DNA from: Clostridia bacterium
GTDB taxonomy: Bacteria > Bacillota > Clostridia > TANB77 > CAG-508
NCBI GenBank assembly: GCA_017410505.1
Contig: JAFQQR010000034.1
Span: forward strand, 1 to 33,630
Direction: 5' to 3'
Length of the DNA stretch: 33,630 bases
Both the position numbers and the translations under genes were made by a program. The notes beneath the pieces are model-generated. The model worked only from the letters and a program-made list of their open reading frames with translations, was not told where the DNA came from and ran no database searches. This document shows positions 1 to 6,920 of the stretch, piece after piece; positions within the stretch are counted from its first letter, which is position 1, and every line of letters begins with the position of its first letter.

Positions 1-155
1 AAGGTTTATTAAGCGAACCTTAAAATATAGAAAAATAAAGATAAAAATATAAATCAAATTAGGAAATCTCAAAAGTCATGAAATAAAATAAATTCATGAT
101 TTTAGCAAAAAGTTTTCCTACAAAAAATTTATGCTATCAATTGTTATTTTTTTAG

Positions 156-184
156 TTGCAATAATAACTTAATTGTGTTAGAAT
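156..184 (+). promoter_or_regulatory. sigma-A promoter for the first CmpB-like gene
   Basis: A TTGCAA box at 156-161 and a TAGAAT box at 179-184 are separated by exactly 17 bases. They lie about 45 bases before the ATG at 228. A GGGGG ribosome site sits just before that ATG. The first ~150 bases of the window otherwise show no gene, only AT-rich sequence. Confidence 0.55.
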
Positions 185-227
185 TATATTTGTAAAAATA
201 AGGCTATGAGGCTTTATAGGGGGATGT

Positions 228-782
228 ATGAATAGTACAAGTTTAGTTGAGATTAACAAATTGTCACAAAAGCAAAAAATGGTACTATATTTTTTTATAT
301 ATGCAATACTAGGATGGATACTAGAAACAATATATTGTGTAGTAACATTAGGTGTATTTAATAAAAGAGGTTTTTTATATGGACCAGTATGCCCAATATA
401 TGGATTTGGAGCGATAATATTAATACAAAGTTTAAAAAGCATTAAAACTAATACGACTGGAAAATTTTTTATAAGTTTAGTAGCTTTTACAGTATTTGAA
501 TATGTAGTATCAGCAGTGCTAGAAGAATTATTTGGATTAAGATGGTGGGATTATACAAATGAAGCGTTAAATTTTCAAGGAAGAATTAGTTTACCATTTT
601 CAATAGCATGGGGAATAATAGGAGTAATATTTGTAGAAAAAATACATCCATTTGTGAAAGCAAAAGTAGAAAGATATATAATATTAATTCCAAGAAAAAA
701 AATAATAAATACATTATATATTTTTACAATAATAATATTAAGTGATTTGATATTATCTGTAATAAAATATATAAATTTATAG
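228..782 (+). CDS. CmpB-family (putative ABC-transporter type IV) membrane protein
   Basis: This 184-aa integral membrane protein matches the Pfam ABC_trans_CmpB family (PF06541) by recognition. The family signature is visible: an early FxxYxxLGWxLE segment near residues 24-34, a RGFLYGPxCPIYGFGA loop near residues 48-62, and the LRWWDYT segment near residue 105. Four or five hydrophobic segments are apparent, so it acts in the cytoplasmic membrane. The family's biochemical role is not established. A longer paralogue lies at 28057 with the same RGFL.GPxCPIYG and RWWDY motifs. The ATG follows a GGGGG ribosome site and a promoter at 156-184. The tRNA-Thr gene follows 22 bases after the stop and may be cotranscribed. 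Confidence 0.85.
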   Translation: MNSTSLVEINKLSQKQKMVLYFFIYAILGWILETIYCVVTLGVFNKRGFLYGPVCPIYGFGAIILIQSLKSIKTNTTGKFFISLVAFTVFEYVVSAVLEELFGLRWWDYTNEALNFQGRISLPFSIAWGIIGVIFVEKIHPFVKAKVERYIILIPRKKIINTLYIFTIIILSDLILSVIKYINL

Positions 783-804
783 CACAAAAGAAAAAATTTA
801 AAAT

Positions 805-880
805 GCCAATATAGCTCAGTTGGTAGAGCAACGGATTCGTAACCCGTAGGTCGGCAGTTCGATTCTGCCTATTGGCTCCA
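805..880 (+). tRNA. tRNA-Thr (anticodon CGU)
   Basis: A complete 76-nt cloverleaf is visible. The acceptor stem GCCAATA pairs with TATTGGC, the D arm is GCTC..GAGC, the T arm is GGCAG-TTCGATT-CTGCC, and CCA is encoded at the 3' end. The seven-base anticodon loop TTCGTAA gives anticodon CGT, reading the Thr codon ACG. The anticodon stem is ACGGA/CCCGT, which leaves an A.C mismatch at the loop-closing pair (31-39). This is unusual, because the expected forms would be ACGGG/CCCGT or ACGGA/TCCGT. ACG is rare in this AT-rich genome, so this is a minor Thr isoacceptor. Confidence 0.95.
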
Positions 881-911
881 AAAAAATCACACATTAAAGT
901 GTGATTTTTTG
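881..911 (+). terminator. Rho-independent terminator after tRNA-Thr
   Basis: AATCACAC, a short ATTAAA loop and GTGTGATT form a stem followed by a run of T. It starts directly after the encoded CCA. On the other strand it could also end transcription of the convergent gene at 931. Confidence 0.85.
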
Positions 912-930
912 TTCAAAGTATCTCTATTAT

Positions 931-1554
931 TTAACGAAATAAATTAATAGAACTAATTTCATTTCCATTATCATATTCATATACTTTTACTGTATCTTTA
1001 GATTTATTAAATTCAAATATTAATTTATATTGATGACTATCTACTGTTTCTTCGAATTCATAGATTTGTTCAGCGTTTGTTTTTGCAGTTCCAGATACCT
1101 GCCTATCTAGTGTACTTTTACTAAAATCAAATGCACTATTATATTCGAACTCTAATTCATTTTCAGTTAATTCGAAAATTTTTAATATTTTTGGATAACC
1201 TTCTGCAGCAGCTTGGTCAGCACTTGTAAATTCATATTGAACACTTCTATTTTGGTATGAAGTATTATTACTAGATGATGTTTTATTATTATCAACATTT
1301 TCAGAATTATTTGTAACATTTTCAAGATTTGAAACTTTTTCCGAATTTATTGTATTTGATTTTGAGTCGATTTTTTCTTGTAATTCATCGTTTGTATTTT
1401 GCATATTAGTGACGTTTACTTCTAAATTTGCAATTTTTTTATTGTTGTTTGTTTTTTCTATATAAATGTAATAAGCCATAGCTATTATTACTATTATTGC
1501 TAAAAGCAAGAAAATAGTAGATGAACTTATTTTTAATGATTTCTTTTTTTTCAT
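931..1554 (-). CDS. Membrane-anchored coiled-coil protein, unknown function
   Basis: I do not recognise a family. The 207-aa product has a lysine-rich N terminus, one hydrophobic segment at about residues 13-30, a coiled-coil stretch to about residue 65, an Asn/Ser-rich linker, and a C-terminal globular region from about residue 105. The topology suggests an N-in, surface-exposed single-pass protein. A GTG at 1563 lies inside the ribosome site AAAGGAGGTG and cannot be the start; the ATG at 1554 sits seven bases after GGAGG and is chosen. A promoter lies at 1596-1624. The gene is convergent with tRNA-Thr. Confidence 0.75.
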   Translation of the reverse strand: MKKKKSLKISSSTIFLLLAIIVIIAMAYYIYIEKTNNNKKIANLEVNVTNMQNTNDELQEKIDSKSNTINSEKVSNLENVTNNSENVDNNKTSSSNNTSYQNRSVQYEFTSADQAAAEGYPKILKIFELTENELEFEYNSAFDFSKSTLDRQVSGTAKTNAEQIYEFEETVDSHQYKLIFEFNKSKDTVKVYEYDNGNEISSINLFR

Positions 1555-1595
1555 CTTTTTCACCTCCTTTTACTATAAATAATCAATACAACTAT

Positions 1596-1624
1596 ATTTT
1601 AGCAGTTATACCTTTTTTTGACAA
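1596..1624 (-). promoter_or_regulatory. sigma-A promoter for the coiled-coil protein
   Basis: Read on the minus strand, TTGTCA (1624-1619), a 17-base spacer and TAAAAT (1601-1596) precede the ribosome site of the gene that starts at 1554. Confidence 0.55.
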
Positions 1625-1667
1625 TAAAATGCTAAGAAATTTTTACTTTAGAAAATATTAAAACCTC

Positions 1668-1824
1668 TTGTCAAATCATGAAACTTATGTTAAATTATAA
1701 TCAAATAAATCGAATTATATAAAAAGGGCATTACTATAAAAAGATATTTTTTTTGCATACATGCTCCGTAATCGCTCCATTTAATAACAGCTTACGAACT
1801 AATATAGTTTCGTAAGTTTTTTTA
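1668..1824 (+). ncRNA. Possible small RNA: promoter, about 120 nt, terminator
   Basis: TTGTCA (1668-1673), a 17-base spacer and TAAATT (1691-1696, preceded by TG) form a plausible promoter. Transcription from about 1703 would meet a strong terminator hairpin, CTTACGAA..TTCGTAAG with a seven-T tail, at 1791-1823. I see no convincing reading frame between them, and the next gene (2046) has its own promoter at 1933. This stretch could be a small RNA or a premature-termination leader. No known family is recognised. Confidence 0.35.
1791..1824 (+). terminator. Rho-independent terminator
   Basis: The arms CTTACGAA and TTCGTAAG enclose a short AT loop and are followed by TTTTTTT. It is not directly downstream of any recognised gene on this strand, which is why a small RNA is suggested. 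Confidence 0.7.
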
Positions 1825-1932
1825 TTTATATAAAACAAATGATGTTCTCTTTCTAGGAAGGAGGATATCTAAAAGTAAGGGAAAAATTTTAAAAAAAAAG
1901 GGGGTGCAAAAATGTACTTTTATAGTAATCTA

Positions 1933-1961
1933 TTGAAATTTTATGTAAAATATAGTATAAT
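1933..1961 (+). promoter_or_regulatory. Strong sigma-A promoter for the gene at 2046
   Basis: TTGAAA (1933-1938), a 17-base spacer and a perfect TATAAT (1956-1961) predict a start near 1968. The 22-codon reading frame at 1912-1980 overlaps this promoter and is therefore not credible as a leader peptide of the same transcript. Confidence 0.8.
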
Positions 1962-2003
1962 TCTATGTAGATACTTTTAGTTACCCCAAAAGGTTTATTA
2001 AAT

Positions 2004-2038
2004 CTTGGAGGGTAAGACCTCCAAGTAATACAAGGAGG
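2004..2038 (+). promoter_or_regulatory. 5' UTR hairpin next to the ribosome site
   Basis: CTTGGAGG (2004-2011) pairs with CCTCCAAG (2018-2025) around a six-base loop, about 35 bases after the predicted transcript start. The ribosome site AAGGAGG follows at 2032-2038. The CCTCC arm could instead pair with the GGAGG of the ribosome site, so the hairpin could act as a translation switch. That is inference from base pairing only. Confidence 0.4.
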
Positions 2039-2045
2039 AATCATT

Positions 2046-2441
2046 ATGACATTATTAACACAATTTAACAAAGCACTCAAAGAACTACCATCTATTTCAG
2101 AGAACTTAAAAAGTTTGATAATGATACAAGGGTGGTCTGAAGAAAGATGTCAACAAGCCATTTCAATTGTTCATCAGCTTAAAAAGGGGGACTTAATTGA
2201 AAAAGGTTTATGCTTATCCTACTCTTATGTAGGATTGTCTCGGTTAACAATTACCCTTTCTCCAAGTGAATGTGGCATCGATAATACAACATTTGAACCA
2301 GAAAATATACTTCAAGCAGATAGATATATTGAGAAATTGTTGGCTGATATAAATCGCATATCTGCAGATGTAAAATTTTCTCTCGGTGGACATGACTATG
2401 AAAATGATGTATGCACATTTGACATCGATTGGGAATTCTAA
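2046..2441 (+). CDS. Unknown 131-aa soluble protein
   Basis: No family is recognised. The protein has no signal peptide or membrane segment. It appears helical at the N terminus (about residues 1-45) and ends in an acidic, aromatic segment with alternating charged and hydrophobic residues. It has its own consensus promoter, a hairpin leader and a very strong terminator, so it is a single-gene unit. By eye its base composition is less AT-rich than its neighbours, and it holds one of only two in-frame CGG codons (2241-2243, Arg66) outside the frameshift sites. Both points would fit recent acquisition, but this is weak evidence. Confidence 0.75.
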   Translation: MTLLTQFNKALKELPSISENLKSLIMIQGWSEERCQQAISIVHQLKKGDLIEKGLCLSYSYVGLSRLTITLSPSECGIDNTTFEPENILQADRYIEKLLADINRISADVKFSLGGHDYENDVCTFDIDWEF

Positions 2442-2455
2442 AGCAGTAGTTAAAA

Positions 2456-2505
2456 ATCTACATAGGTTATATACTGATTAGTATATGACCTATGTAGATT
2501 TTTTA
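2456..2505 (+). terminator. Very long terminator hairpin
   Basis: A 19-bp stem (2456-2474 with 2481-2499, one G.T pair) with a six-base loop is followed by six T. It can also serve the convergent HAD gene, whose stop lies at 2522. Confidence 0.9.
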
Positions 2506-2521
2506 TAAAAGATATGCTAAT

Positions 2522-3064
2522 TTAAGCTTCATTTTTTTTGCATAAATCATTTTTTATAGCTAATGATGAATCAACTTCATCAATTAAGAATGCACTTACA
2601 CCTAAATTATTTAATTTGTCAACATTGTCTTTAATGTCATCTACAAATAATATTTCACTTAAGTCACAGTTATTAATTTTCTGAATAATTTTTACAGCAT
2701 CTATTTTTCTCTCTTGTGGATAACATGAAATAACTTCTATATCATTACCATAATATTTATTAATAAAATTTTGTTTTGCTTTTAAATGAAACGAAAATCG
2801 CATTCCACTTAAACAATATAGTTTAGAACCATTATTTCTTAAAAAGTTAATAAGTTTATATAACGAATCTGATTTGTCACAAGATTCAATACTTTCATAA
2901 AAAGTTTCTGGATTTAAATAAGCGTTTAAATAAAAATTTAAATAAGTTTCTTCGTTTTCAGAACGATGCTTTAAAAAATCTCTATCTTTGTGAAATGCTA
3001 ATGTATCATCAAAATCAAAAATTGCAACTTTAATATTATCTAGTTTTATACTTAAATCTTTCAT
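2522..3064 (-). CDS. HAD-superfamily phosphatase-like hydrolase
   Basis: The 180-aa protein has the haloacid dehalogenase motifs in order. Motif I is DFDDT (Asp17 nucleophile and Asp19), motif II is LSG near residue 85, a Lys follows in the LKAK segment near residue 95, and motif IV is FVDD near residue 142. The cap is small and the protein is soluble. The substrate cannot be inferred. The ATG at 3064 is preceded by a GAGG ribosome site. Its first bases overlap the stop of a short upstream reading frame (ATATGA), which would couple their translation. Confidence 0.85.
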   Translation of the reverse strand: MKDLSIKLDNIKVAIFDFDDTLAFHKDRDFLKHRSENEETYLNFYLNAYLNPETFYESIESCDKSDSLYKLINFLRNNGSKLYCLSGMRFSFHLKAKQNFINKYYGNDIEVISCYPQERKIDAVKIIQKINNCDLSEILFVDDIKDNVDKLNNLGVSAFLIDEVDSSLAIKNDLCKKNEA

Positions 3065-3162
3065 ATTTTTAACCTCATTTCTTTATTTTTATACTTTTGT
3101 TCATTTAATTCTAAATTTTTCTTTTTTTCTACTGCATCAATTAATTCTTGCTCTGTTAGCAA
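3061..3162 (-). other. Possible short upstream reading frame or gene remnant
   Basis: Minus-strand codons from a TTG at 3162 encode a highly charged helical peptide of 33 residues and stop at 3061, overlapping the HAD start by four bases. The frame is open back to about 3195 without an ATG. It may be the 3' remnant of an eroded gene or a small coupled leader. A possible extended -10 (TGCTATAAT, 3236-3228 on this strand) lies upstream. The rest of 3165-3359 shows nothing gene-like. Confidence 0.25.
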
Positions 3163-3359
3163 ATGTAGCTTGTGGATAGAACAAGTTCTAATTGTTCAGA
3201 TATGGGTACACAATTCAAAACTAGTTGTATTATAGCACAACATATAAAAATTTTCCATAAGATTCATTAAGATTATAGTAAGAAAAAATAGATGATTCTA
3301 TTTCAATTTTTCTTTTTGATGCAGATGATGATTTATTACCATATTTTTTATTTTAACAG

Positions 3360-3388
3360 TTCAAATTTTTGTAAATATATGATAATAT
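3360..3388 (+). promoter_or_regulatory. Promoter of the transglutaminase-like operon
   Basis: TTCAAA (3360-3365), a 17-base spacer and an extended -10 TGATAATAT (3380-3388) precede the gene at 3435, which has a GAGGAGG ribosome site. Confidence 0.55.
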
Positions 3389-3434
3389 AAACATAATAAA
3401 AAATGTAGATAGAGGATACAAATGAGGAGGAATA

Positions 3435-5610
3435 ATGAACGCTCAAGATTTTAGAAAATTATTAGAAAAAACAGATGATAAGTTGAGTATATTTGCTAGT
3501 GCAGAAACATTAAAAAAATATCATTTGAATTTAAATGAATTTTTTGATTTAATTAGTGATTTTTTGAGTGACGAAGAAAAATTAGAACTATTTGAATATT
3601 CACATTTTCAACAATTTGATGGTAGGATAAAAGGTAACATAATTAAGCTAGTTTCGGATGAAAATATAATATTACGAATGATGAGTAATGATAATATTAT
3701 GAATGGTTTTGAAAATTATGAAATAGTAAATATTATAAAGAAAATGAGTGATAATAGTAAACAACAAATATTACGAAATCAAGAATTTATAGAAAAACAC
3801 CAAATTGCTGACTATGAATTAAAAAATATTGTGCTTAGTTTAACTGAAGAAGCAAGAGCAGAAATGTTGACAGATATAGATTTAATTACAAATAAATTGC
3901 ATTTAGCAAATTTTCAAATTGTTGACTTAACAAAAGGATTATCAAGTGAAGAGGCAAAAAACAGAATACTTGAAATATATCAATTAGCTAATCATCAAAA
4001 AATTGCTATTATAAATACTTTTAGTAGTAACCATAAAATAGACATACTATTGAAAGAAAAATGTTTTAATAAATATGATATGATGGATATATTAAAATCA
4101 TTAGATATTAAAAATTTGAATGATTTTTTAGTAAAGCATAAAGATTTTTATAGTGAAAATAATATCCATCCATATGAAATTATACATGAGTTAGATACTG
4201 AACAACAAAAAGATTTTGTAGCAAATTTAGAGAATATTAATTTAACATTAAGTGAAAAAAAGGAAATACTAGCAACACTAAAAGTAGAAACTAAACAAAA
4301 CATTGATACAACTATCCTTCCAGAAGAATATAAAACAGCACTTAGTATACAAACAACAGAATATGCTGGACGAGTTATTTTAGATTTAGAAAGAGATTTA
4401 GAAGATTATCGTGGATTAGATAATTTAATGAGAATAAATCCTGAAGAATTTACAAAAGAACAGAGAACTAAATTTATGCAATTATGTGATATTTGTCCAA
4501 ATTTACAAGTAGTTAGTATATTAAATGATACTGTAGAATATATTTCAACTGCTGGGGAATATAAAGAAGCAGAAGAATGGATAACTTCTATAATGGATAA
4601 TCTAAATCCTGAATATTCAAAAGCACAGAAAATGGCAATAATAGATAATGCAATTGGAAAGAAAATAAGCTATAGTCCTGACTTTGATACAGAAGTATTT
4701 GATGAATCAGATTGTAGAGCATTATGGAAAATAATTAGTTCTGGTTATGGTGTTTGTAATGGAATTGCAAAAGTAGAACAATATATGCTCAATAGAATTG
4801 GTATAGAAAGTGAAATTATAAGTAGTGATGCACATACATTTTTAAAAATTAAGGATATTGAACTTCCGATTGCAAATGGTGAAATTGCAAAAGGTAATAC
4901 TATACTAGATCCAACTTGGAATTTAACAAGACATAGATTTGGTGGAAAGCCTGATAATTTTTGCATAAGTTATGAACAAGCTAGAAAAAATGATATTGAT
5001 ACAGAAGGTAAAGACCATAATTGCCATAAAGATGATGAAAAATTGCAAGATGCAACCTTGAATTTAGATGAACAAAGCTTAAGGAAACTATTTACAAGTG
5101 TTGGATTGGCAGATAGAGAGGGACAATTTCCAATAAAAGATTTACTAGAAAAATCAAAATTATTGGATGAATTTTATGCAAATCAGCCTAATCAAAATAT
5201 TAACAAACAATTTTTACTGATGTCACAGGTTTGTCCTGAATTTGCAACATGTCAAAATTCGAGTATGAGTATTTTAAGTGATATACTATTAAATAATGAG
5301 AATTTGAAATTTAATAAATGTGTAGTAAATAGGGTATATAATAGAACAGATAAAGAAAAAAGACCAATTTTATTTGTTTACATTGATTCAAATGAATTGG
5401 GAAAAAATTTTTACTTTGCCGATAAAGATAGAGGGCAATTTGTAGAGTTACCACAAGAAGAATTTACCAAACAATTTGAATGTTATCAAGAAGATTTAGA
5501 AAATTATAAGCGGACTTAGACCATGGGAAACTAAAGAACAAGGAAAAGAAGATATAGATTTATCAAGGAGTTCTGGTAAAATAGTTGCTGAGGAAGGTGA
5601 AGAAAGATGA
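3435..5610 (+). CDS. Transglutaminase-like (papain-fold) protein, needs +1 shift at CGG-A
   Basis: The first ~400 residues are helical repeats rich in short charged segments. They are followed by a transglutaminase-like domain with a complete Cys-His-Asp triad: Cys441 in GYGVCNGIA, His467 in DAHTF and Asp492 in ILDPTWN. No signal peptide or membrane segment is seen, so it is probably cytoplasmic. Its role could be proteolysis or protein cross-linking; this is not decided. Frame 0 ends at 5519 (694 aa). Skipping the C of the in-frame CGG at 5511 continues the frame for 32 more codons from GGA to a TGA at 5608-5610. That stop overlaps the next gene's ATG as ATGA, the usual form for coupled genes. 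The joined product is 724 aa. The overlap argues that the shifted frame is the true end. Confidence 0.75.
5508..5514 (+). other. CGG-A +1 shift site 1
   Basis: Frame 0 reads AAG CGG ACT TAG. Skipping the C gives AAG GGA CTT and opens 32 further codons. Confidence 0.65.
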
Positions 5611-5831
5611 ATATTATAAGAAAAATAGTTTTATTTATAAAAAATATATTTATTAAACAAGAAGAAGTAAAACCCCTAGAAGAGCCTAAGTATATTACAA
5701 ATCAAAAGGAAAAAGCAAATTTTATTGAATCTTTGAAAATAACTACTACAGAAAGAAGAACAAAGAAAAAAATTGAGACTTTAACTTGTGAAGGAGATGG
5801 ATTAGGAATACAAAAAAAGATAACTTGTTAA
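5607..5831 (+). CDS. Small basic protein coupled to the transglutaminase-like gene
   Basis: The 74-aa product is not recognised. It has an amphipathic, hydrophobic N terminus (residues 1-17) that could associate with membrane, a basic middle part, and two Cys near the C terminus (about residues 60 and 74). Its ATG overlaps the shifted-frame stop of the preceding gene (ATGA), and a GAGGAAGG ribosome site lies just upstream. The two proteins probably work together, but the function is unknown. Confidence 0.65.
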   Translation: MNIIRKIVLFIKNIFIKQEEVKPLEEPKYITNQKEKANFIESLKITTTERRTKKKIETLTCEGDGLGIQKKITC

Positions 5832-5944
5832 ATTAGATTTTTATTATTGGAGCCAAAAAGTATTGATAAATCTAAAAAATTATGTTAAAGTAAAAACAAA
5901 TAAATTATTTATTTTAGGCAATATCAAGGAGGAAATAATAATAT

Positions 5945-6850
5945 ATGGGATTTTTCGATAAATTAAAACAAGGGCTAAATAAAACAAAAACATCATTTGA
6001 TGAAAAGATAAACAATGTATTTAGTAATTTTAGAAAAGTTGATGAAGAATTTTTAGACGAATTAGAAGAAGTGCTAATTATGTCAGATATAGGAATGGAT
6101 ACATCAATAAAAATAATATCAAGTCTAAGAGAAAGAATCAAAAAAGAAAAAATACAAGATGAAGAGCAAGTAAAACAAGCTTTAAGAGAAGAAATGCAAA
6201 AAATATTAGATATAACAGATATAAGCTTACAACTAAACACTAAACCATCAGTAATATTAGTTGTAGGAGTAAATGGAGTAGGCAAAACAACATCCATAGG
6301 AAAAATGGCAAACAGATTAGCAAAAGATGGGAAAAAAGTAGTGGTTGCAGCAGCAGATACATTTAGAGCGGCAGCAGTAGAACAACTAGAAATTTGGGCA
6401 AAGAGAGCAGGAGCAGATATTGTTAAAAGAGAAGAAGGAGTTGACCCTGCATCAGTAGTATTTGATGCAATAAGAAAAACAAAAGAAAGTGAAGCGGATA
6501 TACTAATAGTAGATACAGCAGGAAGACTTCATAATAAAAAATATTTAATGGATGAATTAAATAAAATCCAAAAAGTAATAAATAAAGAAATGCCAGATGC
6601 AGATAAAGAAGTATTACTTGTAATAGATGGTGCAACAGGACAAAATGCTATATCACAGGTAAAGGCATTTAAACAAGAAACTGATATTACTGGAATAGTA
6701 CTTACAAAATTAGATGGAACGGCAAAAGGTGGAGTTGTAATAGGAATAGTAGAAGAAAACAAGATTCCTGTAAAATTTATTGGAATTGGAGAACAGATAG
6801 ATGATATGGAAATCTTTAATTCAGAAGATTTTGTAAAGGCAATTATTTAA
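5945..6850 (+). CDS. ftsY: Signal recognition particle receptor FtsY
   Basis: FtsY is the SRP receptor GTPase that docks ribosome-SRP complexes at the membrane for cotranslational insertion. The 301-aa protein lacks a long acidic A domain, as in many Firmicutes. The N domain spans about residues 1-90. The G domain follows with the P-loop GVNGVGKTT at 108-116, [11 protein letters not shown] at about 138-148, DTAGR at 190-194 and TKLDG at 254-258. The C terminus with GIGE..DD..F is complete. An AAGGAGG ribosome site precedes the ATG. ffh is not in this window. Confidence 0.97.
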   Translation: MGFFDKLKQGLNKTKTSFDEKINNVFSNFRKVDEEFLDELEEVLIMSDIGMDTSIKIISSLRERIKKEKIQDEEQVKQALREEMQKILDITDISLQLNTKPSVILVVGVNGVGKTTSIGKMANRLAKDGKKVVVAAADTFRAAAVEQLEIWAKRAGADIVKREEGVDPASVVFDAIRKTKESEADILIVDTAGRLHNKKYLMDELNKIQKVINKEMPDADKEVLLVIDGATGQNAISQVKAFKQETDITGIVLTKLDGTAKGGVVIGIVEENKIPVKFIGIGEQIDDMEIFNSEDFVKAII

Positions 6851-6880
6851 ATTAATATGATGATAGTTGTTCAAAAAGAA

Positions 6881-6912
6881 AAGGTCCTTTTGGACAACTT
6901 TTGGACAAAGGA
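6881..6912. repeat. TTGGACA-type small palindrome overlapping a ribosome site
   Basis: The segment contains GTCC and TTGGACA units around a short loop and then runs into the AAAGGAGG ribosome site of the next gene. It shares GTTGTTCAAAAAGAAA with the sequence before spoIIIAA (30601-30616). Related units occur at 17928-17973 and 30551-30631. Confidence 0.5.
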
Positions 6913-6920
6913 GGTATAAA

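Noticed and set aside
1912..1980. 22-codon leader peptide with a GGGGG ribosome site
   Set aside because: It overlaps the -35 and -10 of a consensus promoter, so most of it would lie upstream of the transcript start.
5500..5514. -1 slippery heptamer in the transglutaminase-like gene
   Set aside because: The surrounding codons do not fit an X XXY YYZ pattern, and the same +1 correction explains the other three genes.
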